Assembly: GCA_050301795.1 (NCBI GenBank)
Contig: JBNKZU010000044.1
Coordinates: 1 to 24,321, forward strand
DNA length: 24,321 nt
Direction of reading: 5' to 3'
DNA from: JBNKZU01 sp050301795
Lineage (GTDB): Bacteria > Pseudomonadota > Gammaproteobacteria > Thiohalomonadales > Thiohalomonadaceae
The position numbers were made by a program, and so were the translations under genes. The notes beneath the pieces were generated by a model. That model made no database searches, was not told where the DNA came from, and was given only the letters and a program-made list of their open reading frames with translations. Positions 22,657-24,321 of this stretch are shown here, in pieces (position 1 is the stretch's first letter; each line of letters opens with the position of its first letter).

Positions 22657-23916
22657 GTGTTTGATGGTATAGGGAAAACGATAAGTTACCTGTGGGAACG
22701 TAAACGAGTTATCGCTAAGTTGGCAAACTCATGGATAAGCTGTTTAATTGGTGAACCTTTTTCAAGCCGGGCTAACCCTGGTACTCCAACAATTATTTTT
22801 GTGCGTCGAACAGCCCGCACCCGCTTTCATAATCACGCCATGAGTTTGCGAAGCCAGGGAGTTCAATCAATTCTGGTAGCAAATGCCTTTGATTACCCAT
22901 ATCAAAAAAAGGCCTTTGTTGAGATTCATCCCTGGTTACAGGTGACATCAATTCCCAGTAAAGTAAAACGTTTAATTAAGCGTCACAATGTTGTTGCTGT
23001 GATTGCTTCTGTACAGCCTGCGCGTCAGGGAGAATTGTTGTTGGAAATGGATTTGTCAGTACCACTGATAATAGACCATCATGATTCAGCATGGTCTCAG
23101 TCCTATTTTCAACAATTGGAGTTACCAGTAGACGGTGCATGGTTATCTCAATCGGAAGTTGCCGCTGAAGAGCGTTGTTTCAGAAATGCTGATGGAGTTA
23201 TTGCTCGAAGTGGGGAATTAGTCGAACTATTTAAAGAAAATGGTGTATCTACACCAACTGAAGTATTAGAAGATTGTTGTTCACCTGAACTATTCCAACC
23301 TGTTGTTAGTCATGGTAGTCCAAAAAAAGTAAGTGGCTGGAGTATTGCTTATGCAGGAGCTCTGTTTTCTTTAGGCGCTGATCCTGCCACTTCCTATCCC
23401 TGTTTTACTCCTTACGCATCTTGTTTTGCCAAAGCGCAGATCCATTTGCATATGTATCCAAGCCCAATGCATGAATATAGCTATCCAGACTATCATCAGG
23501 AATCAAAAAATAATCCATGGTTTCATCTTCATGCCTCTGTTGGTTTTAATGAAGTCCAACACGTATTAAGTCAATATGATTTTGGTCTTATTAATGCTGA
23601 ACGTCCTGAAAATTATCAATTATTCTCTGATGTTCATTTTCGAAATCATGTACATGCAAAATTCCACTCTTATTTAGAGGCTGGTCTTCCGATAATTGTC
23701 CCTTCATGTTTTGAACGTGAAGCAGAGCTCGTGAGAGAGTGGGAGATGGGGCTCGTTTTTGATAAGTTGCATCAATGGGATTTGAGATTAGCTATTGCCA
23801 ATAGTGACGTTGCTTTTATGCGGAAACAAGTTGCAAAGGCGCGTGAATCAATGACTGCAACAAGACAAAGCATTAGAATGTTTAGCTTCATTAAAAGTCT
23901 TTTTAGGGAAAAATAA
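22657..23916 (+). CDS. Probable glycosyltransferase (GT-B fold, GT4-like)
   Basis: This 419-residue protein has no signal peptide and a weak match to GT-B enzymes. It shows an N-terminal strand PTIIFVRRTARTRFHNHAMSLRSQG, a central PLIIDHHDS (similar to the DxHD-type stretch before the second domain in GT4), AEERCFRNADGVIARSGELVELF typical of GT4 donors, and a C-terminal KFHSYLEAGLPIIVPS where the E-x(n)-G-x-P-I-I pattern binds nucleotide sugar. The GTG at 22657 is preferred because AAGGTG precedes it by seven bases; the longest frame would start at 22633 inside the dehydrogenase. It probably adds a sugar to the glycan made by this locus. The family call is by pattern only. Confidence 0.7.
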   Translation: MFDGIGKTISYLWERKRVIAKLANSWISCLIGEPFSSRANPGTPTIIFVRRTARTRFHNHAMSLRSQGVQSILVANAFDYPYQKKAFVEIHPWLQVTSIPSKVKRLIKRHNVVAVIASVQPARQGELLLEMDLSVPLIIDHHDSAWSQSYFQQLELPVDGAWLSQSEVAAEERCFRNADGVIARSGELVELFKENGVSTPTEVLEDCCSPELFQPVVSHGSPKKVSGWSIAYAGALFSLGADPATSYPCFTPYASCFAKAQIHLHMYPSPMHEYSYPDYHQESKNNPWFHLHASVGFNEVQHVLSQYDFGLINAERPENYQLFSDVHFRNHVHAKFHSYLEAGLPIIVPSCFEREAELVREWEMGLVFDKLHQWDLRLAIANSDVAFMRKQVAKARESMTATRQSIRMFSFIKSLFREK

Positions 23917-23923
23917 TTCCACT

Positions 23924-23971
23924 ATGAAAATTTTATTAATGACCTTGACCTTGACCTTTCCCCATCTTTAG
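23924..23971 (+). pseudogene. Start of a gene cut by the IS3-family element
   Basis: ATG at 23924 opens MKILLMTLTLTFPHL and stops at 23971, seven bases after the glycosyltransferase gene ends. MKILL-type starts are common in glycosyltransferases and sugar enzymes. The sequence turns to IS-like DNA within or right after three TGACCT repeats (23940-23957), so the original gene was probably interrupted here. The exact junction is uncertain. Confidence 0.4.
23940..23957. repeat. Three tandem TGACCT hexamers at the presumed IS edge
   Basis: Three perfect copies of TGACCT are followed by TTCCCC. A TG-starting terminus would fit an IS3-family end, for example TGACCTTTCCCC from 23952. Confidence 0.6.
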
Positions 23972-24321
23972 CACCAATCCTTTGATGAGATTCATTCAAC
24001 TTTAAGCCGCCTGTTTCGCAAATTCAACAGGTGGTAAATATCCCAAAGAGCTATGCGGTCTGACATGGTTGTAGTGCTGTCGCCACTGCTCGATTTCATA
24101 CCGTGCTTCTTCAAGTGTTCTAAACCAATGCTGGTTTAGGCATTCGTTTCTAAACTTCCCATTCAGGCTTTCAACAATGGCGTTCTGTGTGGGCTTTCCT
24201 GGCTGGATAAAACCAAGCCTGACTCTCGTCTCTTTACTCCAGAAAAACATGGCCTTACTGGTAAACTCTGTCCCGTTATCACAGATGATTGTTCCAGGCT
24301 TGGTACGTTCTTCTATCAGTT
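23952..24321 (-). mobile_element. IS3-family insertion sequence, partial
   Basis: The transposase C-terminus and the probable right end of the element lie in the window; the rest runs past 24321. The right boundary is inferred from the TG-starting sequence at 23952 and is uncertain. Confidence 0.65.
24002..24321 (-). CDS. IS3-family transposase OrfB, C-terminal part
   Basis: The frame continues to the window end without a start, so this is the C-terminal 105 or so residues of OrfB. It contains the second catalytic aspartate in CDNGTEFTS and the glutamate in GKPTQNAIVESLNGKFRNECLN of the DDE integrase core. The family-typical C-terminus WRQHYNHVRPHSSLGYLPPVEFA follows. No frameshift is seen, so it may be intact beyond the edge. 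It lies at the end of the glycan locus and points back toward it. Confidence 0.92.
   Translation of the reverse strand, partial: LIEERTKPGTIICDNGTEFTSKAMFFWSKETRVRLGFIQPGKPTQNAIVESLNGKFRNECLNQHWFRTLEEARYEIEQWRQHYNHVRPHSSLGYLPPVEFAKQAA

Overview
The window looks like a gammaproteobacterial chromosome segment of moderate GC content. The tmRNA tag (ANDDNYALAA), the order smpB / ratA-ratB / bamE / recN / nadK / hrcA-grpE-dnaK-dnaJ / dapB, and the presence of HrcA with a CIRCE operator all fit a lineage outside the enterics, pseudomonads and vibrios, for example Thiotrichales- or Xanthomonadales-like groups. I cannot name the species.

Layout. (1) 1-1051: tmRNA gene (ssrA, minus strand) with an intrinsic terminator. 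Its 5' end is followed upstream by two nearly identical 210-bp tandem units, each starting with the first bases of the tmRNA, and then a 15-base third remnant. (2) 1052-6724: conserved core genes: smpB (minus, apparently leaderless), an NSS-family sodium symporter (plus), ratA-ratB (plus), bamE (minus), and recN plus nadK (minus, co-directional). (3) 6844-11939: heat-shock operon hrcA-grpE-dnaK-dnaJ behind a TTGACA/GATAAT promoter with CIRCE at the predicted transcription start. A strong hairpin separates dnaK from dnaJ, and an intrinsic terminator follows dnaJ. (4) 12067-12870: dapB. (5) 12979-20847: a tightly packed eight-gene minus-strand operon that looks like a nucleotide-sugar pathway for a surface glycan. 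(6) 20890-23916: a divergent plus-strand group (methyltransferase, zinc-type dehydrogenase, glycosyltransferase-like protein). (7) 23924-24321: the first codons of a further gene, apparently cut by an IS3-family element whose transposase runs off the window edge.

How the genes work together. The core genes serve ribosome rescue (ssrA/smpB), outer-membrane assembly (BamE), NAD(P) balance, DNA repair and protein folding. The accessory locus contains a GmhA-like sugar-phosphate isomerase, a fused nucleotidyltransferase-PfkB kinase with the domain order opposite to that of HldE, a separate sugar-1-phosphate nucleotidyltransferase, two extended SDR enzymes, a radical SAM protein and a complete 2-oxoacid dehydrogenase E1 alpha/beta pair with no E2 or E3 gene in view. 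My main hypothesis is that it makes an unusual activated sugar, possibly a heptose or a branched sugar in which the E1 pair adds a two-carbon unit from a 2-oxoacid. The enzyme families are read from sequence; the product and the E1 role are inference.
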